Positions 30,157 to 40,572 of a DNA stretch of 64,000 bases are shown here, piece by piece. The position numbers were made by a program, and so were the translations under genes. The stretch is from Haematobia irritans. Taxonomy: Eukaryota; Arthropoda; Insecta; Diptera; Muscidae. The notes under the pieces are model-generated. The model was given only the letters and a program-made list of their open reading frames with translations. It did not search any database and had not been told where the DNA came from. Numbering within the stretch: position 1 is the stretch's first letter; each line of letters starts with the position of its first letter. Location: NCBI RefSeq assembly GCF_050003625.1, contig NC_134397.1:153160691-153224690 (forward strand), read 5' to 3'.

Positions 30157-32507
30157 TTTATACCCTCCATCATAGGATGGGGGTATATTAACTTTGTCAT
30201 TCCATTTGTAACACATCGAAATATTGCTCTAAGACCCCATAAAGTATATATATTCTGGGTCGTGGTGAAATTCTGAGTCGATCTAAGCATGTCCGTCCGT
30301 CCGTCTGTCCGTTGAAATCACGGTAACTTCCGAACGAAACAAGCTATCGCCTTGAAATTTGACACAAGTAGCTGTTATCGATGTAGGTCAGATGGTATTG
30401 AAAATGGGCTATATCGGTCCACTTTTACGTATAGCCCCCATATGAAGGGACCCTCAGATTTGGCTTGTGGAGCCTCTAACAGACGCATTTTTCATCCGAT
30501 CCGGCTGAAATTTGGCATATGGTGTTTGTATATGGTCTCTAACAGCCATGCAAAAATTGGTCCACATCGGTCCATAATTATATATAGCCCCCATATAAAC
30601 CGATCCCCAGATTTGTCTTGCGGAGCCTAAAAGAGAAGCAAATTTCATCCGATCCGTCTGAAATTTGGTACATGGTGTTGGTATATGGTCTCTAACAACC
30701 ATGCAAAAATTGGTCCACATCGGTCCATAATTATATTTAGACCCCAAATAAACCGATCTCCAGATTTGGCTTGCGAAGCCTCAAAGAGAAGCAAATTGCA
30801 TCCGATCCGGCTGAAATTTGGTACATGGTATTGATATATGGTCTCTACCAACCATGCCAAAATTGGTCCACATCGGTCCATAATTATATATAGCCCCCAT
30901 ATAAACCGATCCCCAGATTTGGGTTGTGAAGCCTCTAAGAGAAGCATATTTTTTCCGATCCGGCAGAAATTTGGTACATGGTGTTGGTATATGGTCTCTA
31001 ACAATCATGCAAAAATTGGTCCACATCGTTTCATAATTATATATAGCCCCCATATAAACCGATCCCCAGATTTGGCTTGTGAAGCCTCTAAGAGAAGCAT
31101 ATTTCATCCGATCCGGTTGAAATTTGGTACGTGGTGTTAGTATATGGTCTCTAACAATCATGCAAAAATTGGTCCACATCGGTCCATAATTATATATAGC
31201 CCCCATATAAACCGATCCCCAGATTTGGCTTGCGGAGCCTCAAAGAGAAGCACATTTCATCAGATCCGGCTGAAATTTGGTACATGGTGTTTGTATATGG
31301 TCTCTAACAACCATGCAAAAACTGGTCCACATCGGTCCATAATTATATATAGCCCCCATATAAACCGATCCCCAGATTTGTCTTGCGGAGCCTAAAAGAG
31401 AAGCAAATTTCATCCGATCCGTCTGAAATTTGGTACATGGTGTTGGTATATGGTCTCTAACAACCATGCAATAATTGGTCCACATCGGTCTATAATTATA
31501 TATAGACCCCATATAAACCGATCTCCAGATTTGGCTTGCGAAGCCTCAAAGAGAAGCAAATTGCATCTGATCCGGCTGAAATTTGGTACATGGTATTGGT
31601 ATATGGTCTCTAACAACCATGCAAAAATTGGTCAAAATCGGTTCATAATTATATATAGCCCCCATATAAACCGATCCCCAGATTTGGCTTGCGAAGTCTC
31701 CAAGAGAAGCAAATTTCATCCAATCTGGTTGTAATTTGGAACATGGTGTTAGTATATGATCTTTAACAACCGTGTCACAATTGGTCCATATCGGTCCATA
31801 ATTATATATACCCCCCATATAAAACGTTATCCAGATTTGACCTCCGGAGCATCTTGGAGGAGCAAAATTCATCCGATCCGGTTCAAATTAGGAACGTGGT
31901 GTTAGTATATGGTCGCTAACAACCATACCAAAATTGGTCCAATCACACAAAAATTGGTCCATATCGGTTCATAATCATGGTTGTAGCCAAAAATAATCTA
32001 CCAAAATTTTATTTCTATAGAAAATGTTGTCAACATTTTATTTCTATTGAAAATTTTGTCAACATTTTATTTCTAGAGAAAATTTTGTTAAAATTTTATT
32101 CGTTTCATAATAAAATTTTCATCATTGTCAAAATTTTATTTCTATAGAAAATTTTGTTAAAATTTTATTTCTATAGAAAATTTTGTTAAAATTTTATTTC
32201 TATAGAAAATTTTGTTAAAATTTTATTTCTGTAGAAAATGTTGTCAAAATTGTATGTCTACTATGTCAAACTGAATTATAAACGTATTGGATCGATCTTT
32301 TTTGATTTAATATATACCACGTATGGACTTACATACAATTTAGAAGATGGTGTTAGGAGGTTTTAAGATACCTTGCCATCGGCAAGCGTTACCGCAACTT
32401 AAGTAATTCGATTGTGGATGGCAGTGTTTAGAAGAAGTTTCTACGCAATCCATGATGGAGGGTACATAAGCTTCGGCCTGGCCGAACTTACGGCCGTATA
32501 TACTTGT
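30157..32507 (-). mobile_element. Family A INE-1-like element, full length (2.35 kb)
   Basis: The most complete family A copy in the window. Its 3' terminus TATACCCTCCATCATAGG is at the left, followed by the GTCCGTCCGTCCGTCTGTCC tract. A tandem array of a 153-bp unit spans 30541-31930, and a 29-bp array spans about 32005-32260. The 5' terminus at the right contains TACCCTCCATCATGG, then the GGCCAGGCCGAA block and ACAAGTATATACGGCCGTAA. The TACCCTCCAYCAT sequences at the two ends are in inverted orientation, like the subterminal repeats of INE-1/DINE-1 Helentron derivatives. No target duplication was found. Confidence 0.85.
30541..31930. repeat. 153-bp tandem array in family A
   Basis: The landmark AACAACCATG (with variants) starts at 30541, 30694, 30847, 31000, 31153, 31306, 31459, 31612, 31765 and 31918. 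Every step is exactly 153 bp. One copy contains CATCGGTCCATAATTATATA and TATAAACCGATCCCCAGATT. Because 153 is divisible by three and the unit is poor in stops, long frames are open on both strands. They are not regarded as genes. Confidence 0.95.
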
Positions 32508-32534
32508 TATATCTTGCGCCACACTGTGGAACTG

Positions 32535-32705
32535 CCCAGCAAAAAAAGAGCTTCCAAAAGTTTGGATCCCCAATCTGTGATCCGGAAGTAGTGCAAACTT
32601 GGATCATCTCCAATGAATTTTACATGGGCTTGTCATAGGACAGAAGTACTCCCTTTTTGGATCCTTTGCATAGCTTTAGAAGTTGTGCCCTGGAAGTTAA
32701 TTTGA
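32535..32705 (+). mobile_element. Family F fragment
   Basis: It begins CCCAGCAAAAAAAGAGCTTC and shares GATCCGGAAGT, ACATGGGCTTGTCATA and GGAAGT.CTCC with the start of the complete F copy at 58215. The rest of the element is missing. Confidence 0.55.
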
Positions 32706-32788
32706 ATGAAGAAACTTAAAACGCGAAATTTTTTTTTTCAACCAATTTCATATTTTTTTAACCATATTTTTTATTACACTATTATTTT

Positions 32789-33105
32789 CCCAGCAAAAAA
32801 AATGGAAGTTGTTCCACAAACATTTCTTTTAAAGCCCATCCCAGAACCCCCCATCGAGTTTTTCCAACTTTTTGGACTTGTCCAAAAGGACTGATGCAGT
32901 CCTTTTCTTCTAAAGCGCATCTTGGGATCCCCCAATGATTTTTTTCTACTTCCGATGCAGTCCTTGCGGACAAGTATTAGAAAGAACGCAATCGGGCTAT
33001 TTTAAGTGCAAATTTTGGACAATTAAATTTTACAAAATAATAGAAAACTAACAAAAAAAAAATATTGAAAATTAATAAAAAAGTAAAAAAAATAATAATA
33101 AAAAT
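32789..33105 (+). repeat. Element G, left inverted arm
   Basis: It starts CCCAGCAAAAAAAATGGAAG and contains about 80-bp subrepeats (GGACTTGTCCAAAAGGACTG, CGCATCTTGGGATCCCCC). It continues to AAGTGCAAATTTTGG. The same order appears reversed at 42680-43002. The two arms enclose Pao-2, suggesting one long-inverted-repeat (foldback-like) element invaded by the retrotransposon. Confidence 0.7.
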
Positions 33106-33449
33106 AAGTTTTATCCCCTCTGGGATTTGAACATGTGCCGTTTGACTTTTTCGCTTCCATGGAAGTTCTTTTGAGAAGGTTTTGCAAATTACGAGAATTT
33201 TTAATTTTTTTTGTTGATTTTTAATTGAAAAATTATATTTATACGAAAATATATGCCGAAAATAAAAAATTAAAACGATTCATAGCATAGAAAAATATTT
33301 TTTAGAAAAATATTTGATAAAAAAATTGCCGCTGGTGATATTTGAACCTGCGTTTCTTATTTTTTCGTTCATACTAATAAAGAACATCTCGAGAAGCAAT
33401 TAGAATGTCATTCCTTGGTGTCGTATTACGATTATATCACAAACATTTG
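33106..33449. other. Element G interior, left side
   Basis: AT-rich DNA between the left arm and Pao-2. Two sequences resemble degraded tRNA-like units on the minus strand: CTCTGGGATTTGAACATGTG at 33119 and TGATATTTGAACCTGCG at about 33336. The last five bases, ATTTG, are the Pao-2 target duplication. Confidence 0.45.
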
Positions 33450-33801
33450 TGAATGCGTAGCACCGAGAAATAAAATAAATAAAAACACAAGGATTTAGTT
33501 TTTCTTTTCAATAATGTTTCAATAAAACGTAATTTTATTGAATTTTTTGGGAGATTAATTTACCTTTTACAAAACAATCGTTGGACGGACGTAATCCAGT
33601 AACGAATAATAACAAAAGTTAGACGCCACAAGACGGTAATGGCGCGACTCGTTAGAAAAATGTAACGAATTGTGCTGAAAGCACAGAGCTGCATCCAGAG
33701 CTAAGGGTACATTTTCTAACGAGGGGGAAATTATCATTTTACAATATTTTAAGTCCCCATCTAACGAATAAATTTTGACCATACGAATTTGAACTTAAAC
33801 A
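33450..33801 (-). repeat. Pao-2 3' LTR
   Basis: A 352-bp repeat of 42149-42500: + strand start TGAATGCGTAGCACCGAG, end GAACTTAAACA. Confidence 0.95.
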
Positions 33802-33814
33802 TTCCGCCCGCCTT
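33802..33814 (-). promoter_or_regulatory. Pao-2 polypurine tract
   Basis: The sense strand reads AAGGCGGGCGGAA immediately before the 3' LTR, the same position and shape as in Pao-1. Confidence 0.85.
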
Positions 33815-34057
33815 GCAACATCCAGCTATGTTGTAATTGAAATTCATTAATTCATAGAATATTACATATGTACAATATATTGATATCAAAATAAATATAA
33901 AATGCGTTGTCAGTATCATTTTCAAATTGAGCAATTTTTTTTTTATTAGTTCTTTAAATTTTTTCAAACTTCATGAATTCTTAACTAAATGCTCGTAGAG
34001 CCGTTGACCCGGAGGGTCTGCAGTGTCTGGGTTATTGGCCAGGATGACCTACGACAC

Positions 34058-35182
34058 TTATGGTTGGCATTGACCTGACACTATCCAGCCAAACATCGTT
34101 AGCTGCGCCAATGGGAATCCAGGACTCGAAAATATTTGTGTCTTTAGAACCCGTGCGTAGACATCGGGCCCTAGAACCAACCCCACCCCGGAAGGACGGT
34201 AAAACCTTGGGTCGGCCAGCTGGAGACACTCGAAATGTTCCCGTATCGTATCTGGAGCCGACGACGATGGGGTGACAACACGGGTCAGGTCTGTTACCCG
34301 GGCAGAAAAAACCAATTTACTTTCTGCATTGTGTCGGGAGACAGCAACAAGCGGACAAAATGCGTCATGCGACGTCATCGCTGAGACAAGCCGTAGGCTG
34401 AGAGCTAAACTTCTACAAATCATACTGTACCCCGCACACGGGTCGAGGACAGCTCGGACAGGAATTCGACGATCGGACAAGACAAGCAAGAGGACTATAG
34501 TGGGACCAAGCGTGACGGTTGGTTGTAGAACCAACATCGGACCAGATATGGGAGCGGTATTCGTGATACAGTACGCGGACGAGTTAACGGACGAACTTGA
34601 CTTGGACTTTCTCGTCGACAAGGTTTGAGCGGAAGGACGTTGTTGCTGGTCAAATGAATGTAGCAGCGTATGGTGGCTATCTCCACATTCGCGGCACCTC
34701 TCGCGACTATTGCAGGTCGATCGCATGTGAGACCTGCCCAGACAGTTTGAACATACCCGATGCAACACTACAGTGCGCAATCGTTGCTCCAAACGCATGT
34801 TCAAAAATTTGCGACACGACCGTAGATTGTGACTTCGCATACACAACACACAGACATTCGAGTGCCCTCTTTTATTCACACCTGAATTCTTTTGGGCAGT
34901 CCCCGTAGGGGATGACGATGGTTTGGCTACGTTGGTTGCGGATACGTCAGCAGGAGCCGTATCAGCCCCCGACGGAGGGACAACTTTCTGCGTCGGTACT
35001 ACCCCTTGTGAAGAGGCGACGACTGGGGTCATCCCGACGTCAGGGACCTGCTCGATGGCTGGTAACGGCTCGCGAAGAACCGGTGCAACATTATTTTCTA
35101 AAATCTCTCTTTCCTCATCGGACATCGGGACGTCATCTTCGTAATCAGGGAGAGTCTTAATAATTTCCCTCATATCTTCCAT
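34058..35182 (-). CDS. Pao-2 ORF3: nucleocapsid-protease-like protein (env position)
   Basis: A 374-aa ORF with its own ATG (35180-35182), starting 47 bases after the pol stop. The N-terminus is acidic (YEDDVPMSDEEREIL, 14-28), followed by a Ser/Thr/Pro-rich linker. Zinc-knuckle clusters CVLCMRSHNLRSC (111-123), CSNCLGRSHMRSTC (144-157) and CRECGDSHHTLLH (163-175) copy the order and spacing of the polyprotein's own clusters. A DUF1758/A17-like domain (about 205-370) keeps an aspartate (D247 in VLDPCAG) and ends FGWIVSG. No reverse transcriptase, integrase, signal peptide or transmembrane helix is present. It resembles a stand-alone duplicate of the NC-PR part of Gag-Pol. Function is unknown; RNA binding, or interference with particle assembly as by truncated Ty1 Gag, is inference. 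Confidence 0.85.
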   Translation of the reverse strand: MEDMREIIKTLPDYEDDVPMSDEEREILENNVAPVLREPLPAIEQVPDVGMTPVVASSQGVVPTQKVVPPSGADTAPADVSATNVAKPSSSPTGTAQKNSGVNKRGHSNVCVLCMRSHNLRSCRKFLNMRLEQRLRTVVLHRVCSNCLGRSHMRSTCNSRERCRECGDSHHTLLHSFDQQQRPSAQTLSTRKSKSSSSVNSSAYCITNTAPISGPMLVLQPTVTLGPTIVLLLVLSDRRIPVRAVLDPCAGYSMICRSLALSLRLVSAMTSHDAFCPLVAVSRHNAESKLVFSARVTDLTRVVTPSSSAPDTIREHFECLQLADPRFYRPSGVGLVLGPDVYARVLKTQIFSSPGFPLAQLTMFGWIVSGQCQP

Positions 35183-35229
35183 TGTACTGCGAAAAGAAAG
35201 ATGACGCTTACTATATGAACGATCGAAAA

Positions 35230-38200
35230 CTATTCGGTCAGTATGACCAATTTTACCACCGGTCGTCTTACAACACCGTTTGCCGTTCTCACGTCTGCAA
35301 CTCTAACGCGACCGTCAGATCCTGGGTGGACGTCATCCACACGACCTAATTTCCACGATGTAGGAGGCAATTGCTCATCACGAATTACTACCAAGTCCCC
35401 TACTTCGATATCACGCTGCGGAAATTTCCATTTATACCTTTTCTGTAAGCCTTTCAAATATTCATCTTTCCACCGTAAGCAGAACTGTTGCGACAGCGCC
35501 TTCATTTTCCCAAATCGATGCACCAAATGAAGTGGTGATTCCTCCTCTAACTGTTCAGGAGGCGCCAAGATCGGAGATCCTACCAAAAAATGGCCAGGCG
35601 TAAGTGCTACCAATTCTTGAGAACTTTCACTCATTGGGCACAACGGCCTAGAATTTAAACAAGCCTCAATTCTCGAAAGAACAGTCGAAAACTCTTCAAA
35701 TGTAAATTTGAATCCTGATGCATGCTTCCTAAAATGCGTCTTGAAGCTTTTGACAGCAGCTTCCCAAAGACCACCCATATGTGGCGCCCCGGCAGGGATA
35801 AACTGCCAGGAAAGCTGCTGAAACTGGTATGCGGAACACACCTTATCACGTCCTTCTTTAAAAACACATCTCAAATCCTTTTCCATTTCGCGTGAAGCGC
35901 CTACAAAATTTGTACCATTATCCGAAAAAATGGTCTTGGGACAACCGCGTCGAGATATAAATCTGTGAAAAGCGGCCAGAAACGTTGTCGTAGACAAGTC
36001 TGATGTGGCTTCCAAGTGTATGGCCTTCGTCGAAAAGCATACAAAAACGCAAACATAACCCTTTGTTATCTTACATGCGCGCCCTATAAATGACTTAATT
36101 TCGAAAGGCCCCGCAAAATCAACGCCAGTCGTAGTAAACGGTCTGGTAAGTACAGTTCTCTCCGGTGGGAGAGCCGCCATGATCTGCGTACAAGACTTCT
36201 TCCTATCCAACAGACACCGTTTACACCGGTTAATAGTCGATCTAATCAAAGATGTTAAACGAGGAATCCAATACTCAATCCGAATAAGACGTAGAACCAA
36301 CTGGTTCCCTCCGTGAATAGATATGTCGTGAACATATTTCACTAGTAACCTAGCGAATCTACTATTATACGGCACTATAATTGGATGTCGCTCACTATAC
36401 GACAGGGTAGGACACCTACTCAAACGACCATTCAACCTCATAACCCCCTCCTCATCCAGGAATGGATTCAATGACAACAACGAGCTCCTGGAACCTAACG
36501 GTTTCTTTTCCCTCAAACAATAGTACTCATCTGGATAATGAGCCCTTTGAGAAAGAACAGCTAGACGTAATCTCACTGCCTTTAATTCGGTTGCCGTCAA
36601 CGTCGTGCCGTGATACACATTTCGACTAGCATGTGAATAATGGGTCCTGTGATAAAACCTAAATATATATGCGATGACTCGTAGAGCCCTATCTAACGAA
36701 GAAAACCTCTCTAAAATGTCCTCGTAGTTCGTAAAAAATGATGCGTGAGTCCTGACCGCCCGTACCTCAACGTCAGTCTCAAGAGGGGTGAAATCATTTA
36801 TATCCCACTGAGAACTATCTGAGCAGAGCCACTCTGGTCCATGCCACCAAAGCGACGAAACCGCCAACTCTGCAGGCGACACTCCGCGACTTCCCAAGTC
36901 GGCCGGATTGTCCTCAGAGCGAACATGGTACCAATTCTGTCCCCCAGTATTCTCCTGAATCCTACATACGCGATTCGCAACGAAAGTAGACCACGTAGAT
37001 GGCGTCTTTCGAAGCCAAGAGCGGACGATCGTAGAATCCGTCCAACAATAAACACGTCGAAATTCAATATCTAACTCCCTGGCTATAGACTTGTAAAGTT
37101 CTGAGGCCAAAACTGCCCCACAAAGCTCCAAACGTGGCAAAGATATAGATTTGATGGGGGCTACCTTAGTCTTACAAGATAGCAAATGGGTGAAGATATG
37201 TCCCTGCGGCGTAACCACACGAACATATACTACCCCCGCGTATGCTTTTTCCGAGGCGTCGGAAAAAACATGTAATTCTACCTCACAGTCTGTGGAGTAA
37301 TTGACCCATCGAGGAATAAGAACGTGATTCACATCCTGATAGGTCTCGACAAACTTTCGCCATTGTCGCTCAGTTTGTAACGGAAGAGACTCGTCCCATC
37401 CTATCTTATCCAACCAAACCTGTTGCATAATTATCTTCGCCACTATAATAACTGGCCCCAGCCAGCCAACAGGGTCAAATAGCCTAGCTATAGCCGATAA
37501 AACCTCTCTCTTCGTAAACCGAGATTTTCGCTCAATCGGTTTCATCTCAAAATAAAATAAGTCCAACTGCGCATTCCACCTAATACCCAACGGCTTCGAA
37601 CTACTAGCTTCAACAAACTCCAGTAATTTGGCGTCAACCAAATGGTCAGCCGAAAGCGATTCTAAAATGGCTAGCTCATTAGAAGTCCACTTCCTCAGTT
37701 CGAACTTTGCCGATGATAGTACTCTAATCAATTGGTCCCTAGATTCAACAGCAGTATCCACGTCATGGTACCCTGTCAAAACATCATCCACGTACATGCA
37801 CCTTCGTAGAATATGTGCCGCGTGGGGATAGTCATCTTCGGAGTCATCGGCCAATTGCAATAACGTCCGTATGGCTAAATAGGGAGCACAATTCACTCCA
37901 AATGTCACGGTCTGCAGCTCATAGTCTTGTAGATCTTTTTGTGGGGAGTCCCTAAAGACAATTCGCTGCAGAGAAGTATGGGCCGAATTTACCCTAATTT
38001 GGCGGTACATCTGTGTGATGTCGCAATTAAAAACATATCTGAAAAATCTCCACCTCAAAATCAAATGAACCAATTCCAATTGTAATGTGGGTCCCACATA
38101 AAGAATGTCGTTCAGACTTTTACCATTTGAGGTCTTATGCGAAGCATTAAAGACAACTCGAAGTTTGGACGTCAATTTGTCCGGATTGATTACCGGGTGG

Positions 38201-40572
38201 TGTGGCAAATAACACACAGTTTGATCTGCAGGAGAAGTCGACGACACTGGTCTCATATGTTGCAAGTCCCAATATTCTTTAATCACCCCGTCATACATTA
38301 ATTTTGTTTCAGGCTTTCGTAAAAGCGAAGCCTCACCACGAATAAACTGCTTCAAACAACTTGTCCGCGAATGTCCAAGCAAAACTTGTCCCTTTAATTC
38401 GGGTTTTATCGGAAGAGTCACTACGTATCTTCCATCGGAATCCCTATATGTGGTATTCTTAAAATTTTCTTCACAAAATTTATCTGCGGGAGAACAAATT
38501 GCCCGTCTTGGTAAGTCCTCTAATTCCCAAAACCGAAGAAGAGTCTTGTCAAGACCATCTTCTTCCATAAATTCAACAGTCGTTGAAAAAACCGTCACAT
38601 TAGAAGTGGGAATTGAACCAGTAATGAGCCAACCGAAGACTGTCTGTTGAGCAATCAACGATCCTAAAATACCAGACCGAACCCCCTGTAATATAATTCT
38701 GGGATACACGTCTGCCCCCAACAATAGATCAACCGGACGACTATCGAACAGATTAGGATCAGCTAAACGTAAATTAGGCAAACGTGACATATAATTCCGA
38801 CCCACTTGGAAAGACGGTAAATTCCCAGAAATCTTAGGCAGGACCAACGCAGTCGCCTCTACCAAGACCGATTCATCTATTGGTGACCCTATACTCAGAG
38901 GGCAAATACCGCGAGAAGTTATCGAAACCGATTGATTCACGCCTGATATTGAAGACACCGCACTCGTTGTCGAAATTCTAAGCAACTTTTGCATATCTTC
39001 GGTAATAAAGGAGGCTTCTGATGCTGGGTCAATAAGAGCCCGAGCTGGGTACGTCATACCCTGATGAACGATGTTCACCATAGCCGTCCCTAATAGTACC
39101 GACCTGTTCTGGGAAACATGAAACACTTGCCTGGCCGAAGTACCAGACACGATTCCAGACGAAGTGGAAGGCTGCGGGTCAATCAAACCACTAGAATCCG
39201 TAGGACGAGCGGCCGAAACTGTCGAGGACGTAGTCGCCACATTCGTAGAATGGTAAGAATCTCGATGAAGCAAAGTATGATGCCTTCCTTGACACTTCTC
39301 ACAACTGCGAGATGTAGCACAGTTGTTAACGTCATGTCTACGAGATAGACAATTGAAACAACAGCGGTACCGTTTCACAGCAGTCAACCGATCATTCACA
39401 GAAAGATTCCTAAATCTCGGACAAACACGAAGATGATGGCTTTGTCGTGGACAAAGAACACACATCTTATCGACGGAATCTCTAGAAGAATGAGAAGTGT
39501 ATTGCGAATTACGCGACCTAGATGGCGAAGATTTCGGAGCTGCATTCGTAAAATGCGTTCGCAGTTTCCTGCCATCAGTTTTCTTCGAAGCATCGATACC
39601 CTTCAAATCGCGGAGACACGTGAGTGTCTGAATCCTTTCCGTAAGAAAACGATCCATGTCCACCCAAGACGACAACGCAGACTTATCACTTATACCCTGT
39701 TCCCACAAAGTAACACTAATCTTCGGTAGACGTTGCACACACAAATATATCAAAATCGGATCCCAATCGTTCGTAGGAACGTTATTCACAGCCATCGCCG
39801 AAATACATGCATTTATACCACGCTGCAAGTTCTTCAACCCAGAACTTGTCTCAGTGTCTAAGACCGGAAGGTCAAAAAGTAGTTTCAACTGATTGCTGAC
39901 TAAAATTCTCAAGTTGTCATAAGTTTCCTTTAACGTCCTCCAAGCTAACTCGAAACTCCTATCAGTGAGAGGAAATCTTCTTACAACTTCACGGGCGTCG
40001 CCACTAGTCTTTTTGAGCAAATGACACAAGCGCTCAATATCACTCAGACGGGAATTTTTTACATAAACAGCAGTAAACAAATCCCTAAATGTTGGCCAAG
40101 ACTGAAAGTCACCATCGAAAACCTCAATATCGCATGGTGGTAAAGCCAAACTATGGACCGCACCATGGTCAACACCTAACAAAAGAGAATTTCCCGATAC
40201 ATCCACATTACCAGAACGAGCAGAAATATCCGCCACATCGGCCTGCTGTATAGGAGTTGACGCCCTAGGAACGGCTTTTAGACCGTCTATTTTCCTTTCG
40301 ATAGAGGAAACAATACGAATATAGGCATCATAAGTTGCCTCATACTTGCCGTCAGCAGATTCTACCTTTCCCTTATCTGAATCCTCCTGAAGATCGTCTA
40401 AACACTCCTCATACCTCTCTTTCACTTTCTCCCAGAGTGATTTCGCCTCTTCGACCTGAGCCCTTAGAGAATAAACATCTAAATTCTCCTCCTTCAAAGA
40501 GCTAACCCGTGTCCCAAACTTCACAACCGCATCAGCGGCTCTAATGAATCGCGCGAATGTATTAACTGGCAT
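35230..40572 (-). CDS. gag-pol: Pao-2 Gag-Pol polyprotein
   Basis: An intact 1780-aa ORF from ATG at 40570-40572. Order: coiled N-terminus (about 25-100); DUF1759 Gag domain (about 145-300); zinc knuckles CVLCPRQSHHLRVC, CFNCLSRRHDVNNC and CEKCQGRHHTLLH (about 371-436); A17/DUF1758 protease (about 495-652) with D515 in LIDPAS; reverse transcriptase with YVDDVLTG; RNase H with FSDASEKAY; H2C2 finger; integrase with GVDFAGPF, FSDNGTNF and GGLWEAAVK; C-terminal DUF5641. It is clearly homologous to the Pao-1 polyprotein along its whole length but well diverged, so it is a different Pao family. The protease motif reads DPAS instead of the usual D-S/T-G. Confidence 0.95.
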   Translation of the reverse strand: MPVNTFARFIRAADAVVKFGTRVSSLKEENLDVYSLRAQVEEAKSLWEKVKERYEECLDDLQEDSDKGKVESADGKYEATYDAYIRIVSSIERKIDGLKAVPRASTPIQQADVADISARSGNVDVSGNSLLLGVDHGAVHSLALPPCDIEVFDGDFQSWPTFRDLFTAVYVKNSRLSDIERLCHLLKKTSGDAREVVRRFPLTDRSFELAWRTLKETYDNLRILVSNQLKLLFDLPVLDTETSSGLKNLQRGINACISAMAVNNVPTNDWDPILIYLCVQRLPKISVTLWEQGISDKSALSSWVDMDRFLTERIQTLTCLRDLKGIDASKKTDGRKLRTHFTNAAPKSSPSRSRNSQYTSHSSRDSVDKMCVLCPRQSHHLRVCPRFRNLSVNDRLTAVKRYRCCFNCLSRRHDVNNCATSRSCEKCQGRHHTLLHRDSYHSTNVATTSSTVSAARPTDSSGLIDPQPSTSSGIVSGTSARQVFHVSQNRSVLLGTAMVNIVHQGMTYPARALIDPASEASFITEDMQKLLRISTTSAVSSISGVNQSVSITSRGICPLSIGSPIDESVLVEATALVLPKISGNLPSFQVGRNYMSRLPNLRLADPNLFDSRPVDLLLGADVYPRIILQGVRSGILGSLIAQQTVFGWLITGSIPTSNVTVFSTTVEFMEEDGLDKTLLRFWELEDLPRRAICSPADKFCEENFKNTTYRDSDGRYVVTLPIKPELKGQVLLGHSRTSCLKQFIRGEASLLRKPETKLMYDGVIKEYWDLQHMRPVSSTSPADQTVCYLPHHPVINPDKLTSKLRVVFNASHKTSNGKSLNDILYVGPTLQLELVHLILRWRFFRYVFNCDITQMYRQIRVNSAHTSLQRIVFRDSPQKDLQDYELQTVTFGVNCAPYLAIRTLLQLADDSEDDYPHAAHILRRCMYVDDVLTGYHDVDTAVESRDQLIRVLSSAKFELRKWTSNELAILESLSADHLVDAKLLEFVEASSSKPLGIRWNAQLDLFYFEMKPIERKSRFTKREVLSAIARLFDPVGWLGPVIIVAKIIMQQVWLDKIGWDESLPLQTERQWRKFVETYQDVNHVLIPRWVNYSTDCEVELHVFSDASEKAYAGVVYVRVVTPQGHIFTHLLSCKTKVAPIKSISLPRLELCGAVLASELYKSIARELDIEFRRVYCWTDSTIVRSWLRKTPSTWSTFVANRVCRIQENTGGQNWYHVRSEDNPADLGSRGVSPAELAVSSLWWHGPEWLCSDSSQWDINDFTPLETDVEVRAVRTHASFFTNYEDILERFSSLDRALRVIAYIFRFYHRTHYSHASRNVYHGTTLTATELKAVRLRLAVLSQRAHYPDEYYCLREKKPLGSRSSLLSLNPFLDEEGVMRLNGRLSRCPTLSYSERHPIIVPYNSRFARLLVKYVHDISIHGGNQLVLRLIRIEYWIPRLTSLIRSTINRCKRCLLDRKKSCTQIMAALPPERTVLTRPFTTTGVDFAGPFEIKSFIGRACKITKGYVCVFVCFSTKAIHLEATSDLSTTTFLAAFHRFISRRGCPKTIFSDNGTNFVGASREMEKDLRCVFKEGRDKVCSAYQFQQLSWQFIPAGAPHMGGLWEAAVKSFKTHFRKHASGFKFTFEEFSTVLSRIEACLNSRPLCPMSESSQELVALTPGHFLVGSPILAPPEQLEEESPLHLVHRFGKMKALSQQFCLRWKDEYLKGLQKRYKWKFPQRDIEVGDLVVIRDEQLPPTSWKLGRVDDVHPGSDGRVRVADVRTANGVVRRPVVKLVILTE

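Noticed and set aside
30645..31872. Long overlapping ORFs on both strands (90-140 codons)
   Set aside because: They coincide with the 153-bp array, are open on both strands, and are fragmented in every copy. They reflect the repeat, not genes.
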